Shown: positions 48,679-57,848, counted from the first letter of the stretch. The stretch is 64,000 nucleotides of DNA from CALLPQ01 sp038531745 (GCA_038531745.1 JBCBBJ010000001.1:62001-126000); one strand, 5' to 3'. Notes: a model not told the origin generated them from the letters alone. A program made the numbers and translations.

Positions 48679-49500
48679 ATGGCCGACGAAAATATGGCGA
48701 AAAAATCCGTCCCCGCCCGCGGCACCCGCGTTGCCGGTAAAAAAGTATTTATCACCGGCGCGGGCCAAGGGCTCGGCGCCACCTTTGCGAAAATGCTGGC
48801 TGCGGAGGGTGCAAGCGTCACGCTTAGCGATGTAACCGCCGAGGCCGCCGAGGCGCAAGCCGAGAAGATCAATGGTAAGTTTCCGGGTACCGCTCATGCC
48901 GTTGCTCTTGATGTTACGCAAGTCACGCAATGGCAAAGCGCCCTGCGGGAGGCGGAAACCAAAATGGGCGGCATCAGTGTACTGATCAATAATGCGGGGA
49001 TCGGAACCTGGGGCAATATCGAAACTGAAACCAGCGAAGGCTGGCAACGGGTCCATGATATAAATCTGAATGGGGTTTTCACGGGCACACAGGCGGCGAT
49101 GCCCTATCTAAAAATGTCACAGCCCGCTTCCATCATTACCATATCGTCGATTGCAAGTATGCTCGCCGATGCGAATTCGCTCGCCTATAATTCATCAAAA
49201 GCCGGGGTTGCTCATTTTGCCCGGTCGGTTGCCATGCATTGCGCGCGGGAAAGATACGATATTCGGTCCAATAGCGTGCATCCCGTCTTTACCCGGACAA
49301 ATATCATTGATCCACTCATCGCCATGGGCGGTGGCGGCGAAACTGGTGAGAAAAAACTCGTGCGCAACATTCCCCTGCGCCGCCTCGGTGAGCCGGAGGA
49401 TGTGGGCTATGCGGTTATCTATCTCGCCTCTGACGAATCGCGGTTCGTGACGGGTACTGAATTGCGGATCGATGGCGGTATGACCGCAGGTTTGGCGTAA
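48679..49500 (+). CDS. SDR family NAD(P)-dependent oxidoreductase
   Basis: The 273-residue classical short-chain dehydrogenase has the cofactor motif TGAGQGLG (about residues 27-34), NNAGIG after strand 4, the catalytic serine in ISSIAS, and Y-x3-K in YNSSKAG. The C-terminal LRIDGGMTAGLA is typical of the 3-oxoacyl-ACP/hydroxysteroid/alcohol dehydrogenase group. A charged N-terminal tail of about 18 residues (MADENMAKKSVPARG) precedes the Rossmann fold. The substrate cannot be inferred. ATG 48679 is supported by GAAAGGA at 48663-48669. The gene may be co-transcribed with the DUF1476 gene. Confidence 0.9.
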   Translation: MADENMAKKSVPARGTRVAGKKVFITGAGQGLGATFAKMLAAEGASVTLSDVTAEAAEAQAEKINGKFPGTAHAVALDVTQVTQWQSALREAETKMGGISVLINNAGIGTWGNIETETSEGWQRVHDINLNGVFTGTQAAMPYLKMSQPASIITISSIASMLADANSLAYNSSKAGVAHFARSVAMHCARERYDIRSNSVHPVFTRTNIIDPLIAMGGGGETGEKKLVRNIPLRRLGEPEDVGYAVIYLASDESRFVTGTELRIDGGMTAGLA

Positions 49501-49529
49501 CCGAACGCTGGCGCCTTGTCGCCGACACC

Positions 49530-49630
49530 CTCATTCTGAGGAGTGATCCCTAAGGATCACGTCTCGAAGGATGTTTTCCGGAACGAGGTCGAAAATCCTG
49601 ATCCTTCGAGACGACCCTTCGGACCCCCAT
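49530..49630. repeat. Dispersed hairpin repeat with CGTCTCGAAGGAT arms (family 3)
   Basis: CGTCTCGAAGGAT (49560-49572) and ATCCTTCGAGACG (49601-49613) are perfect 13-base inverted arms around a 28-base loop. They are flanked by CTCATTCTGAGGAGTGATCC and ACCCTTCGGACCCCCATTCC. A second stem GTGATCC-CTAA-GGATCAC (49543-49560) precedes it. Repeats of this wording are common in alphaproteobacterial intergenic DNA. Here it separates the SDR gene from the convergent mlaF and might double as a terminator. Confidence 0.75.
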
Positions 49631-49670
49631 TCCAAGCATTTTCCCGGGTCCCAAAACCAAAACCCATCCC

Positions 49671-50441
49671 CTAATCGCCAATGGGTCCCTCGGCGCGGCC
49701 ATTGATAAACTGATCAACATAGGGATTACCCGATTGGTAAATCGCCTCGGGGGTGCCGCGCCAGATCAGCTTGCCTTCATGGAGCATGGCGATTTCGTCG
49801 GCGATTTTCAGGGCTGAGGCCATGTCGTGCGTGATTGAGATGGCGGTGGCGCCAAGGGCTTTGACTTGGGTGGAGATAAGCGTGTTGATCACATCAGCCT
49901 TGATCGGGTCGAGGCCGGTTGTGGGCTCATCAAAGAACAGGATTTCGGGTTTGCTGGCGATCGCGCGGGCTAGGCCGGCACGTTTTTGCATGCCGCCGGA
50001 AAGCTCGGACGGCATCTGGTCGGCAACGCGCGGATCGAGACCCACCAGCGCCAAACACTCCTCCGCACGGGCCCGGGCGGCGTTGCGGCTTTGCCCGTCA
50101 CCATAGATCAGGCGGAAAGCGATATTTTCCCACACGGGAAGGCTATCAAACAAGGCAGCGCCCTGAAACAACATGCCAATCTGGCGTGTCAGATCCTGGC
50201 GGGTGCGGGCATTGGCGGCGAGGATGTTCGTGCCGTCAATGGAGATGGTGCCCCCATCGGGCCGGACAATCCCCAAGATGGATTTGAGGAGAACCGATTT
50301 GCCAACGCCCGATCCGCCAATCACCACGAGGGAGCGACCCGCCGGCACATCAATCGACACATCGCGCAGGATTTCACGCGGGCCAAAGCGCTTGGCGAGG
50401 TTGCGGATCGAAATTTTTGGTTGGCTGCTAACACCGCTCAT
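49671..50441 (-). CDS. mlaF: ABC transporter ATP-binding protein MlaF
   Basis: The 256-residue ABC ATPase belongs to the intermembrane phospholipid transport (Mla) system. Walker A is GGSGVGKSVLL, the Q-loop is MLFQGAALFDSLPVWENIAF, the signature is LSGGMQKRAGLARA, Walker B is EILFFDEPTTGLDP, and the H-loop is SITHD. The Q-loop wording FQGAALFDSLxVxENVAF is specific to MlaF-type ATPases. It begins three bases after the mlaE stop. No mlaD follows, unlike in E. coli. Confidence 0.92.
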   Translation of the reverse strand: MSGVSSQPKISIRNLAKRFGPREILRDVSIDVPAGRSLVVIGGSGVGKSVLLKSILGIVRPDGGTISIDGTNILAANARTRQDLTRQIGMLFQGAALFDSLPVWENIAFRLIYGDGQSRNAARARAEECLALVGLDPRVADQMPSELSGGMQKRAGLARAIASKPEILFFDEPTTGLDPIKADVINTLISTQVKALGATAISITHDMASALKIADEIAMLHEGKLIWRGTPEAIYQSGNPYVDQFINGRAEGPIGD

Positions 50442-50444
50442 GAC

Positions 50445-51266
50445 TTAAATCCGTACAAAGAGGGTTGTGAGCACATAGTTTGATGCGAGGATCATCACCG
50501 CCGCGGCAACGACGGCGGTGCGGGTTGCGGTGCCAACGCCTTGTGCGCCGCCCGCGCTGTGGTAGCCATAATAACACCCCATCACCGCGATGATAAAACC
50601 GAAAATCCCCGCTTTGAATAAGCCGCTTGTCACATCGCGAAGGGCTAAGAAATCACTCAAATTGCGGACGAAAATCGTGCCTGAAAAATCGAGCGCATAA
50701 ACCGCCACCAGCCAGCCACCAAGAATGCCTATGATATCGGCCGTGAGCACAAGAAGCGGCAGGGCAATGGTGGCCGCGAGCACGCGCGGAACCACAAGAT
50801 AATGAAACGGTTTGACCGCCAGCGTCGTCATGGCGTCAATTTGTTCGGTCACCCGCATTGTGCCGAGTTCCGCCGCCATGGCGGATGCCGCTCGTCCGGC
50901 GAGCATCAACGCCGCCAAAACCGGGCCCAATTCCCGCGTGATCGACACCCCCAGAATTTGCGGCAAAAACGCCTCCGCATTAAAGCGCAGGGAGCCGTCA
51001 TAGATATTCAGCGCCAGCGCCGCGCCGGTAAAAATCGCTGTTAGACCAACCACGGGTAGGGAGGTGAACCCGATCCGATAGAGCGCTGAGAAAAATGCCC
51101 GCGCGTAAAATGGCGGCGTCACCAGGGCGTGCAGGCTTTCCGCGGCGAAAAGGCTGATGCGCCCGGTGACTGAAAAAAGGCCCAACACAACCGCGCCAAT
51201 GGCACGCAGGATGGAAAAAGGAAAAGCATGCATGGGCTTTGACGGGTCCTCGCGCTTGATAGACAT
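50445..51266 (-). CDS. mlaE: MlaE family lipid ABC permease
   Basis: This is a membrane permease of about 273 residues with six hydrophobic segments. Typical MlaE motifs are GFTSLPVVGLTAIFTGAALAL, ITRELGPVLAALMLAGR, AAELGTMRVTEQIDAMTTLAV, and GCYYGYHSAGGAQGVG-TATRTAVV near the end. It forms the inner membrane core of the Mla phospholipid transporter with MlaF. ATG 51266 (MSIKREDPSK) is chosen. ATG 51233 (MHAFPF) is possible, and an upstream non-ATG extension over 20 codons is unlikely. Confidence 0.9.
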   Translation of the reverse strand: MSIKREDPSKPMHAFPFSILRAIGAVVLGLFSVTGRISLFAAESLHALVTPPFYARAFFSALYRIGFTSLPVVGLTAIFTGAALALNIYDGSLRFNAEAFLPQILGVSITRELGPVLAALMLAGRAASAMAAELGTMRVTEQIDAMTTLAVKPFHYLVVPRVLAATIALPLLVLTADIIGILGGWLVAVYALDFSGTIFVRNLSDFLALRDVTSGLFKAGIFGFIIAVMGCYYGYHSAGGAQGVGTATRTAVVAAAVMILASNYVLTTLFVRI

Positions 51267-51365
51267 GGGTTTATCGCGGTCTGGGTCTGGCGGCCAGTGC
51301 CGGCACCGGGGCCAATGCCACTGCAAGGGCCGGTGTAAGAGCGCGGACGCTGGTGAAAAGCACCT

Positions 51366-52535
51366 TCACAGGTGATACCGCTTTTGTACACGGGCATTCA
51401 GGCCAGTGAGAATCTCATAAGGAATGGTTTCCACCTGCATGGCCATGTCTTCAAGCGGCAGGCTCTTCCCAAAAATTTCAGCGCGGTCGCCAAGGGCAAG
51501 GCCGGAGGGGGCATCGGTGATATCGATGGTGGTGAGGTCCATGGAAATCCGCCCCACGATGGGGAATTTTTGGCGGCCCACGGCAACGGTGCCCAGATTA
51601 GAGAGACGGCGGGGCAAGCCATCCCCATAACCGATGGCCAGCGTTGCGATTTTTGACGGGCGCGCCGCCACCCACGTGCCGTCATAGCCCACCCGTTCCC
51701 CGCGTTTGACGGTGCGGATTTGGATGATGGGCGCGCTTAGCGTTGCCGACGGGGTGAGACGCGGGTTCGCTTGCCCATCGGCGGTATATCCGTATAGGGA
51801 GATACCGGCCCGGATAAGCGAATAATGATAGCTTTGATGCAGATGTGCCCCCGCCGAGGCGGCGAGACTTAGCCGCGCGCCGGGAAATTGCGTTGCGGCG
51901 GCTAAAAACCGGCTGCGCTGTCTGGTATTGACGGCACTGTCGCTATCGGTGGCACAGGCCAGATGGCTCATCAAAATGCCTATGGATAATCCGTCCACTG
52001 CTTTTATAGCGCTCAACCGATCTTCCATCACGCCAAGGCGGTTCATGCCCGTATCCACATGTAGGGCAACATCAATCCCTGGATAGGCGCTTGCCCAAAA
52101 TGTGGCCTGCTGGACCGAATTGATTACCGGGGTCAACGCCGCGTCGGCAAAGGCCGTCAGGCTGGTGTCGCCGGGCCCGTTAAGCACAAAAATCTCAATG
52201 GCGTCATGGTTGGCGGTGTCCTGCAATGCCCGGCGCAAAGCGAGGCCTTCACTCACGGTCGCCACAAAAAAGCTGCGTGCTCCGTAATTGTCCGCCAAAT
52301 GGGCGGCGATAACATCCGCCCCTAATCCGTAGGCGTTACATTTGACAACTGGCGCGATGCTTGTGGGCACCGAGAGGGCATCAAAATGCCGATAGTTTTT
52401 GACGATGGCGCCAAGATCAATATCAAGCAATGCCGCCTGACTGTCGATTTGTCCGGCGCTTGAGTCCGATCCTTCGGTGCCATCCGGGTTAGTGTCCGAC
52501 GCCGCCATTGTGCCGGGCGATGCCATGGGGATCAT
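51366..52535 (-). CDS. alr: Alanine racemase
   Basis: The PLP-dependent enzyme of about 389 residues supplies D-alanine for peptidoglycan. The PLP lysine lies in VVKCNAYGLGA and the second catalytic tyrosine in RVGYDGTW. Other family marks are LHVDTGMNRLGV, SLAASAGAHL and VGRISMDLTTIDIT. Start ATG 52535 has GGGGAAG eight bases upstream. An in-frame ATG 17 codons earlier (52586) lacks one. Even so, about 30 Ser/Asp/Gly-rich residues precede the fold, an extra tail. mlaE and mlaF follow on the same strand after about 100 bases. Confidence 0.93.
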   Translation of the reverse strand: MIPMASPGTMAASDTNPDGTEGSDSSAGQIDSQAALLDIDLGAIVKNYRHFDALSVPTSIAPVVKCNAYGLGADVIAAHLADNYGARSFFVATVSEGLALRRALQDTANHDAIEIFVLNGPGDTSLTAFADAALTPVINSVQQATFWASAYPGIDVALHVDTGMNRLGVMEDRLSAIKAVDGLSIGILMSHLACATDSDSAVNTRQRSRFLAAATQFPGARLSLAASAGAHLHQSYHYSLIRAGISLYGYTADGQANPRLTPSATLSAPIIQIRTVKRGERVGYDGTWVAARPSKIATLAIGYGDGLPRRLSNLGTVAVGRQKFPIVGRISMDLTTIDITDAPSGLALGDRAEIFGKSLPLEDMAMQVETIPYEILTGLNARVQKRYHL

Positions 52536-52764
52536 AAATTCATCTTCCCCGTGGTTGGCAGTATTGGGGGCGTGCGTGCTTTTCATGGCGGCTACTCATT
52601 CAACGGATTGCGGCGCAGTGTAGGCGACAGCGAGCCAGGTTCAAGCGGGTGTTTTTGCTTAAAAAGAGCGCTCGTAAAAGCGCTGAGCGTTGCCTCGCGC
52701 AGTCTTCCGCCCTAGCACGGGGTTGGGGCGCCTTTATTTACGTCACCGGATTGGAGAGCCATTT

Positions 52765-53979
52765 ATGTTGATGAAAGCCAGTGGGCAACGGGTGCAGACT
52801 GGGGCCATGGGCTTTTCCCACGTCATTTTTATCATCTTGCTGATGATTATTAGCGGGACCTCTCCCTTTAGCACGCCCGTGGTTGCCCATGCCGCTAATC
52901 AGTCCAGCATCGGCCAGGACGGCGATATCGTTGTGGTGGGGGAGCGCAATGGCCCGCGGCTTTGGCGCATTTTAAACGATGATGCGGAAGTCTTTGTGCT
53001 GGTCGGTGTTTCATTCCTGCCCGACGATCTGAAGTGGAATGACAGGGTGCTGGTGCAAATCCTTGACGAAACGAAGGAAGTTCTTGTCTCGCCCGATGCC
53101 GATGTTGGCGCTGGCAACCGCGCGCGTCTCCTCGGGACAATGATACGGACCCTGATTTTTAATCGTAGCCGGATCATGATGCCGAAGGGCACAAGTCTTG
53201 ACGATAAGGTGGGCCCGGAACTGGCATCGCAGTTTCGCCTCGCCCGCGCCCGCGTTGATGCGCGCCTTGCCAACAAAAAAGAACGCGACAAGCAAAAATC
53301 CGATCAACCCGCCGCGCAAGATGAAGCCGCCGACGACGCAGAACCGCTGGTTAGTGAGGTCGATGCCAAAGCGATTGAAAAACGGCTGGAAAAATTGGAG
53401 CCCGGTCGCATGCATCCGTTTTTTCAGGGGCAAAACCTGATGAGCGATGCCATTGAAAGCGCGGGTCTTGGCTCTTTTGATCGGTTGGAAAAGCAGATTA
53501 AAAAACGCGCGCGCAAATCGGCCATGCGACCAAAACCGAAAATCCGGCCCGTTACAACTTTTGACGTCGCGTTTCGCGATGTGAAAACTATCGTCAAATC
53601 GGTGAAGGATTTCTCCCGCGAAACCAATCAGGCGTGCCTGCGCAGTGCCATTGATTTTGCCAATGATGGTTTGATCGAAGAGGCACAAAGGGCCCGGGCC
53701 TGGGCGCGCGGTGATGTGGCATTTTTGCGGGAGAGTGCCGATGCACCCGAAAGCAGTCCTTGCGCCGAGGCTCTATCCAAGGAGTTGGGCAGCCTGAAAA
53801 CGCTGGGTGACCAATCGCTGACCGATTTTGACAGCGTTGATATTTGGGTCAGTGCGTTGCGCGACGTGATGCAGAGCCCGGGCGTGCGCGTGGCGTTGAT
53901 CCCGGTTGATGACTGGTTGCGACCGGACGGCGCCCTGGAGCGTTTACGCGCTGAGGGCTTTGTTATTGTTGGCCCCTGA
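52765..53979 (+). CDS. TraB/GumN-like secreted protein with altered active-site motif
   Basis: The 404-residue protein has an N-terminal hydrophobic signal (VIFIILLMIISGTSPFSTPVVAHA). The GPRLWRILNDDAEVFVLVGVSFLPDDLKW segment (key part PRLWRI..VGVSFLP) aligns with the start of TraB/GumN proteins, where the motif is GTIHxLP. Here the histidine of GxxH is replaced (GVSF), so metal-dependent peptidase activity is unlikely. An inserted Lys/Glu/Asp-rich region (about 195-235, KKERDKQKSDQPAAQDEAADD) is unusual. The C-terminal LIPVDDWLRPDGALERLRAEGF replaces the usual GAGHLxGxxG block. ATG 52765 is preferred because of GGAGAG at 52753-52758. Confidence 0.65.
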   Translation: MLMKASGQRVQTGAMGFSHVIFIILLMIISGTSPFSTPVVAHAANQSSIGQDGDIVVVGERNGPRLWRILNDDAEVFVLVGVSFLPDDLKWNDRVLVQILDETKEVLVSPDADVGAGNRARLLGTMIRTLIFNRSRIMMPKGTSLDDKVGPELASQFRLARARVDARLANKKERDKQKSDQPAAQDEAADDAEPLVSEVDAKAIEKRLEKLEPGRMHPFFQGQNLMSDAIESAGLGSFDRLEKQIKKRARKSAMRPKPKIRPVTTFDVAFRDVKTIVKSVKDFSRETNQACLRSAIDFANDGLIEEAQRARAWARGDVAFLRESADAPESSPCAEALSKELGSLKTLGDQSLTDFDSVDIWVSALRDVMQSPGVRVALIPVDDWLRPDGALERLRAEGFVIVGP

Positions 53980-54065
53980 TCAATCACTGCCCTTCAATGA
54001 CCCGTTTGACATTCCCCACCAGTTGGTCAGACTTTAGCGAACGGGATTTATCAAGAGGGGCGATG

Positions 54066-55820
54066 ATGCGCAAAACACGGCGTGATATTCTTAAAGGCGC
54101 GGCCATGGGCGGGCTCGCCACGGGGGCGGCCGGCCTATCGGGGTGCGAACGCTTGCCCGGTGCTGGTTCGACAAATGGTGATGGTGCTCAAGCCATTGAC
54201 CCGGCGATTACCGAAACAACTTTGGCTGAAGCTGAAAAGCTGCACGCGCTCGAATTCACATCGGCCGAACGCCAGATGATGTTGGAGGGGTTGGAGCAAA
54301 ATCTTGAAAGCCTCGCCCGGCTACGGGCCATCAAAATGCCCAACGACCTCGCGCCCGCCATGGTGTTTGAACCGCGTGTGCCGGGCCGGCGTTACCGCTC
54401 GCAGAAAAACCGCCTGACATTGTTGGATGAACCGGTGCCGCCCCTTCCGGAAGACCGGGCGGATATCGCCTTTGCGTCGGTTAAAACGCAAGGCCAGTGG
54501 TTGCGTACGGGGAAGATTACTGCGCGCACGCTCACCGAAATTTACCTTGAGCGGATTGCGGCAATGGCCCCAATGCTTGAGTGTTTTATCACCGTAACAC
54601 CCGACCTTGCCCTGGCCCAGGCGGACCGCGCCGACGCCGATTTTGCCGATGGAAAAGACCGCGGACCGTTGCAAGGTATTCCGTATGCCCTCAAAGATCT
54701 TGCCGATGTGGAGGACACGCCCACAACATGGGGTGCAACGCCCTATAAGGACCGGGTCGCACAAACCGATGCCGGGATCGTCACGCGTCTGGAACGCGGG
54801 CGCGCGGTTCTCCTCGGGAAAACAACCTGCGGCGCGCTTGCCTATGGCGATGTATGGTTCGACGGCAAAACACGCAATCCGTGGAATACGGACGAAGGGT
54901 CATCGGGCTCCAGCGCCGGCTCGGCTAGCGCCACCGCTGCCGGTTTGTGCAGTTTTTCCATCGGTACGGAAACGTTAGGCTCAATCGTTTCCCCGTCGGA
55001 GCGGTGTGGCACAACCGGCTTGCGGCCAACTTTTGGGCGTGTGTCACGGTCCGGCTTCATGGCTTTATGCTGGTCGCTTGATAAGGTGGGTCCGATATGC
55101 CGGTCAGTGGAAGATACCGCAATCGTCCTGTCACAGATTAACGGATTTGACCGGCGCGATCCGTCGGCCCAGCGGTTTGGCTTCACCAGCGACAGTACCA
55201 TTGACATAAAGGGAATGCGGGTGGGGTATGTGCCCGAATGGTTCGAAAATGGGGACGAGACTGACCGCGCGGCGCTCGCTGCGCTGCGCGATCTTGGGGT
55301 GGAGCCACAACCTTTCAGTATGCCAATGATTGCGTTTGATAGTTTGATCCAGATCGTGTTGGTTGAAGCAGCAGCGGCCTTCGCCGATCTTACCCTTGAT
55401 AATACCGACGATATGCTGGTGTGGCAGGACCCCGAAGCATGGCCCAACAGCTTTCGCCAGGCTCGGTTTATGTCGGCGGTTGATTATGTGCAGATTGACC
55501 GTCTGCGCCGCCAATTGATGATTGATATGGCGGACGCCTTTGATGGTTTTGATGCGGTCATCGGTCCTCACTATGCGGGCGGTATGTTGCTTGCCACCAA
55601 TTGCACCGGCCATCCGCAATTGGCCCTGCGCGCGGGCTTTACCCAGTCACCCACCCGTCAGCGGTTTGGCAACGGGGCCGGTGATGCCGCCGGCGTCACC
55701 CACCGTGTCCCGCGGGGTATCAGCCTGTGGGGCAACCTCTTTGGCGAATCGGCCTTGATTGCTTTGGGGGCTCAATTGGAACGGGTGCTGAACGTTGCCG
55801 CGGAACGACCGGTATTATAG
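54066..55820 (+). CDS. Tat-exported amidase-signature protein, probable lipoprotein
   Basis: The 584-residue protein starts with a twin-arginine signal (MRKTRRDILKG) whose hydrophobic part ends in a lipobox-like LSGC, so it is probably exported folded and lipid-anchored. The amidase-signature domain has the Ser-cisSer-Lys triad: K in YALKDLADV, serines in EGSSGSSAGSASA and GTETLGSIVSPS. Homologues hydrolyse amides of many kinds. The substrate is unknown. An N-terminal helical extension of about 100 residues precedes the fold. ATG 54066 is five bases after AAGAGGGG. ATG 54063 is too close, and the longer frame from 53997 lacks support. Confidence 0.88.
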   Translation: MRKTRRDILKGAAMGGLATGAAGLSGCERLPGAGSTNGDGAQAIDPAITETTLAEAEKLHALEFTSAERQMMLEGLEQNLESLARLRAIKMPNDLAPAMVFEPRVPGRRYRSQKNRLTLLDEPVPPLPEDRADIAFASVKTQGQWLRTGKITARTLTEIYLERIAAMAPMLECFITVTPDLALAQADRADADFADGKDRGPLQGIPYALKDLADVEDTPTTWGATPYKDRVAQTDAGIVTRLERGRAVLLGKTTCGALAYGDVWFDGKTRNPWNTDEGSSGSSAGSASATAAGLCSFSIGTETLGSIVSPSERCGTTGLRPTFGRVSRSGFMALCWSLDKVGPICRSVEDTAIVLSQINGFDRRDPSAQRFGFTSDSTIDIKGMRVGYVPEWFENGDETDRAALAALRDLGVEPQPFSMPMIAFDSLIQIVLVEAAAAFADLTLDNTDDMLVWQDPEAWPNSFRQARFMSAVDYVQIDRLRRQLMIDMADAFDGFDAVIGPHYAGGMLLATNCTGHPQLALRAGFTQSPTRQRFGNGAGDAAGVTHRVPRGISLWGNLFGESALIALGAQLERVLNVAAERPVL

Positions 55821-55826
55821 TTGCCA

Positions 55827-55933
55827 CCCCGCTACTTGATCGCGGGGCCCAGGGTGATCTGCCGGCCGAAGGTTTTTGACAGATGGTCTTTGCGTCATGT
55901 CATGGTCCCTGTGGTTAAGCCACGGGGCGGCGG
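55827..55933. repeat. Diverged two-hairpin repeat, family 1, copy D
   Basis: It contains CCCCGC-TACTTGAT-CGCGGGG (55827-55847) and, about 60 bases on, CCCTGTGG-TTAAG-CCACGGGG (55907-55927) followed by CGGCGG. These are the two hairpins of family 1 in the opposite order, as for an inverted copy. It lies directly after the amidase gene. Confidence 0.6.
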
Positions 55934-55971
55934 GTGTTTTGTGAACACCAACTACCCCACTTGCCCCCTAA

Positions 55972-56111
55972 GAGCCCAACCGAAAAGTCTATTTTCGTCG
56001 TCTGCAAACGCGTTTTTCTGCGCTTCCGGTGCTCACGTACCAATGTACGCTGCGCGCCGGTTCCCAAAAAACACGTTTTCGACAGATGAAACTGATTTTT
56101 CGATTAGACTC
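55972..56111. repeat. Long imperfect palindrome, repeat family 2, copy 2
   Basis: This 140-base element has ends GAGCCCAACCGAAAA and TTTTTCGATTAGACTC. It shares the central CTGCGCTTCCGGTGCTCA block with the copy at 30831, and the tip is CGTAC-CAAT-GTACG. The two copies agree at most positions. The element has no ORF. Confidence 0.8.
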
Positions 56112-56584
56112 TTAAACTCCCCTTCATGCCCTTGACTCTGATACGGTATAATATAACATTACAACCATCGGATGATTCCGATATCCTCGTTTCTCGGTTT
56201 GCGTATTTACCGGGAATTTTCTCTGCCGGGTGGGCACCTTCTCCCGGCGCCGCGATCTGGTTTTGCGTTGCGTAATAGGAGCCAGAGCGGGGTTAAGGGA
56301 CTTGGGGTGTATCTCTTCTTGGGAAATTGTGCCGGGCCGTTTTTGTTGTGTTTTGCGGTCGGGCCCTTTGGGGCAGTAAATGGTGTTTCGTCCCCGAACT
56401 CTATTGTTTGCTGCCCCATTTCCCGGATCGCGCATTATGGTCTGACGTCTCTCACGTCGAAGTCGTTATGCGCACTTCAAGAACTGTAAAAAGCTTGTTG
56501 TGCATCGTGCATGAGCCATAAAAACTGTCTTTACGCAGTGCGGATAATCCCGTGCACCGCGAACCACGTCATGCATCCTAAGGC
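56112..56584. other. Gene-poor interval with a Zur-like half palindrome
   Basis: No ORF here is convincing. The ones that exist have no ribosome binding site and no recognisable sequence. ATACGGTATA-ATATAACATTAC (56141-56162) resembles a Zur box: on the minus strand it begins GTAATGTTATA, a good half site, with a degenerate second half. No gene is placed to be driven by it. It may mark a decayed zinc-regulated gene. Confidence 0.3.
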
Positions 56585-57811
56585 CTACCCGTTTGGCGTT
56601 TGCGCGGCCCATCGGGGGAAGGGATCTGGCAGGCTCAGGTCCATGTCGGGCGTATAATCGTGATCTTCAGGAAGCAGGGCCGCATCCAGGCGGGCTTTCA
56701 GGGCGGGCCAGTCAATGCCAGCACCGATAAAGACAATTTCCTGCCTACGGTCGCCAAACGGTTCTTGCCAATGGTCTTTCATGTAGGCGTCGATACCTTC
56801 GCTCACCGGCCAGCGTTCGCGCGGAACACTTGCCCACCAAGTGCCAAGTGGGGACACGCTACTTAGTGCGCCGGCAAGCGAAAATTCCGCGACCCAGGTG
56901 GGGCGTGTTGCGACCCAGAAGTGGCCTTTCGCGCGAATAACGCCGGGCAGGGGGCCATTTAACAGGGCATGGATTGCCGCTGGCTGAAACGGGCGGCGGG
57001 CGCGATAGACAAAGGAGGTTACACCGTATTCTTCCGTTTCCGGTGTATGATCCGCAAAGCCATACAGTTCCTTTGCCCACATGGGATGTTCATGTGCCTT
57101 TTCAAAATCAAAGAGACCCGTATCGAGGATCGCATCGGCCGGGACTTCAGAATAATTTGTTTCAATGATCTGAACATCTGCATTTAGGCTGCGGATGATT
57201 TTTCTCGCGGCATCAACCTGTTCCGCTTTCGCATCGTCGACCTTGTTTAGAATGACAATGTCGGAGAACTCGATTTGATCTGTAAGGAGATGAACAAGCG
57301 TTCGCTCGTCCTCTTCGCCCATCACTTCGCCTCGATCGCGCAGAAAATCGTGGCTTGAAAAATCGTTGAGGAGATTGACCGCATCAACAACGGTTACCAT
57401 CGTGTCTATGCGCGCTACATCAGAGAGGCTCTCGCCATCCTCTGTGCGGAAGTCAAAAGTGGCGGCTACGGGTAGGGGCTCAGATATGCCGGTGGATTCA
57501 ATAAGCAGATAATCAAAACGGCCTTCACCGGCGAGCTTCCTCACTTCCGCTAAAAGATCGTCACGTAACGTGCAGCAAATGCACCCGTTCGACATTTCCA
57601 CCAGCGTTTCATCTGTTCGGCTCAGTTCCGACCCCGCACGGACAAGGTCGACGTCGATATTCACCTCCGACATATCGTTGACGATAACAGCAACCCGTCG
57701 GCCATCGCGATTGTTCAAAACACGATTGAGCAAAGTTGTTTTTCCAGCGCCAAGAAAACCCGACAAAACAGTGACAGGCAGGCGCGGGTCTTGGGCGGAT
57801 GAGGTTTGCAT
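56585..57811 (-). CDS. COG0523-family zinc metallochaperone GTPase (ZigA-like)
   Basis: The 408-residue G3E GTPase has Walker A GFLGAGKTTLLN (about 17-28), the Cys-rich metal motif GCICC in EMSNGCICCTLRDDL, ESTGISEP and the NKVD guanine-specificity motif (VILNKVDD). A CobW C-terminal domain follows from about 280 (FVYRARRPFQPAAIHALLN, GHFWVATRP). ZigA-type members deliver zinc to client enzymes under zinc starvation. ATG 57811 has AGGAAG upstream. A 19-codon longer frame is rejected. A Zur-like box lies about 40 bases upstream, supporting zinc control. Confidence 0.88.
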   Translation of the reverse strand: MQTSSAQDPRLPVTVLSGFLGAGKTTLLNRVLNNRDGRRVAVIVNDMSEVNIDVDLVRAGSELSRTDETLVEMSNGCICCTLRDDLLAEVRKLAGEGRFDYLLIESTGISEPLPVAATFDFRTEDGESLSDVARIDTMVTVVDAVNLLNDFSSHDFLRDRGEVMGEEDERTLVHLLTDQIEFSDIVILNKVDDAKAEQVDAARKIIRSLNADVQIIETNYSEVPADAILDTGLFDFEKAHEHPMWAKELYGFADHTPETEEYGVTSFVYRARRPFQPAAIHALLNGPLPGVIRAKGHFWVATRPTWVAEFSLAGALSSVSPLGTWWASVPRERWPVSEGIDAYMKDHWQEPFGDRRQEIVFIGAGIDWPALKARLDAALLPEDHDYTPDMDLSLPDPFPRWAAQTPNG

Positions 57812-57848
57812 TGGACTTCCTATGGTGATGGCGTGAAAAAAAAGGCGG

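Noticed and set aside
56124..56489. Overlapping ORFs on both strands in the amidase to zinc-GTPase gap; considered as a zinc-independent ribosomal protein paralogue
   Set aside because: I looked for L31, L33, L36 and S14 signatures in the frames and found none, and no start has a supporting site.
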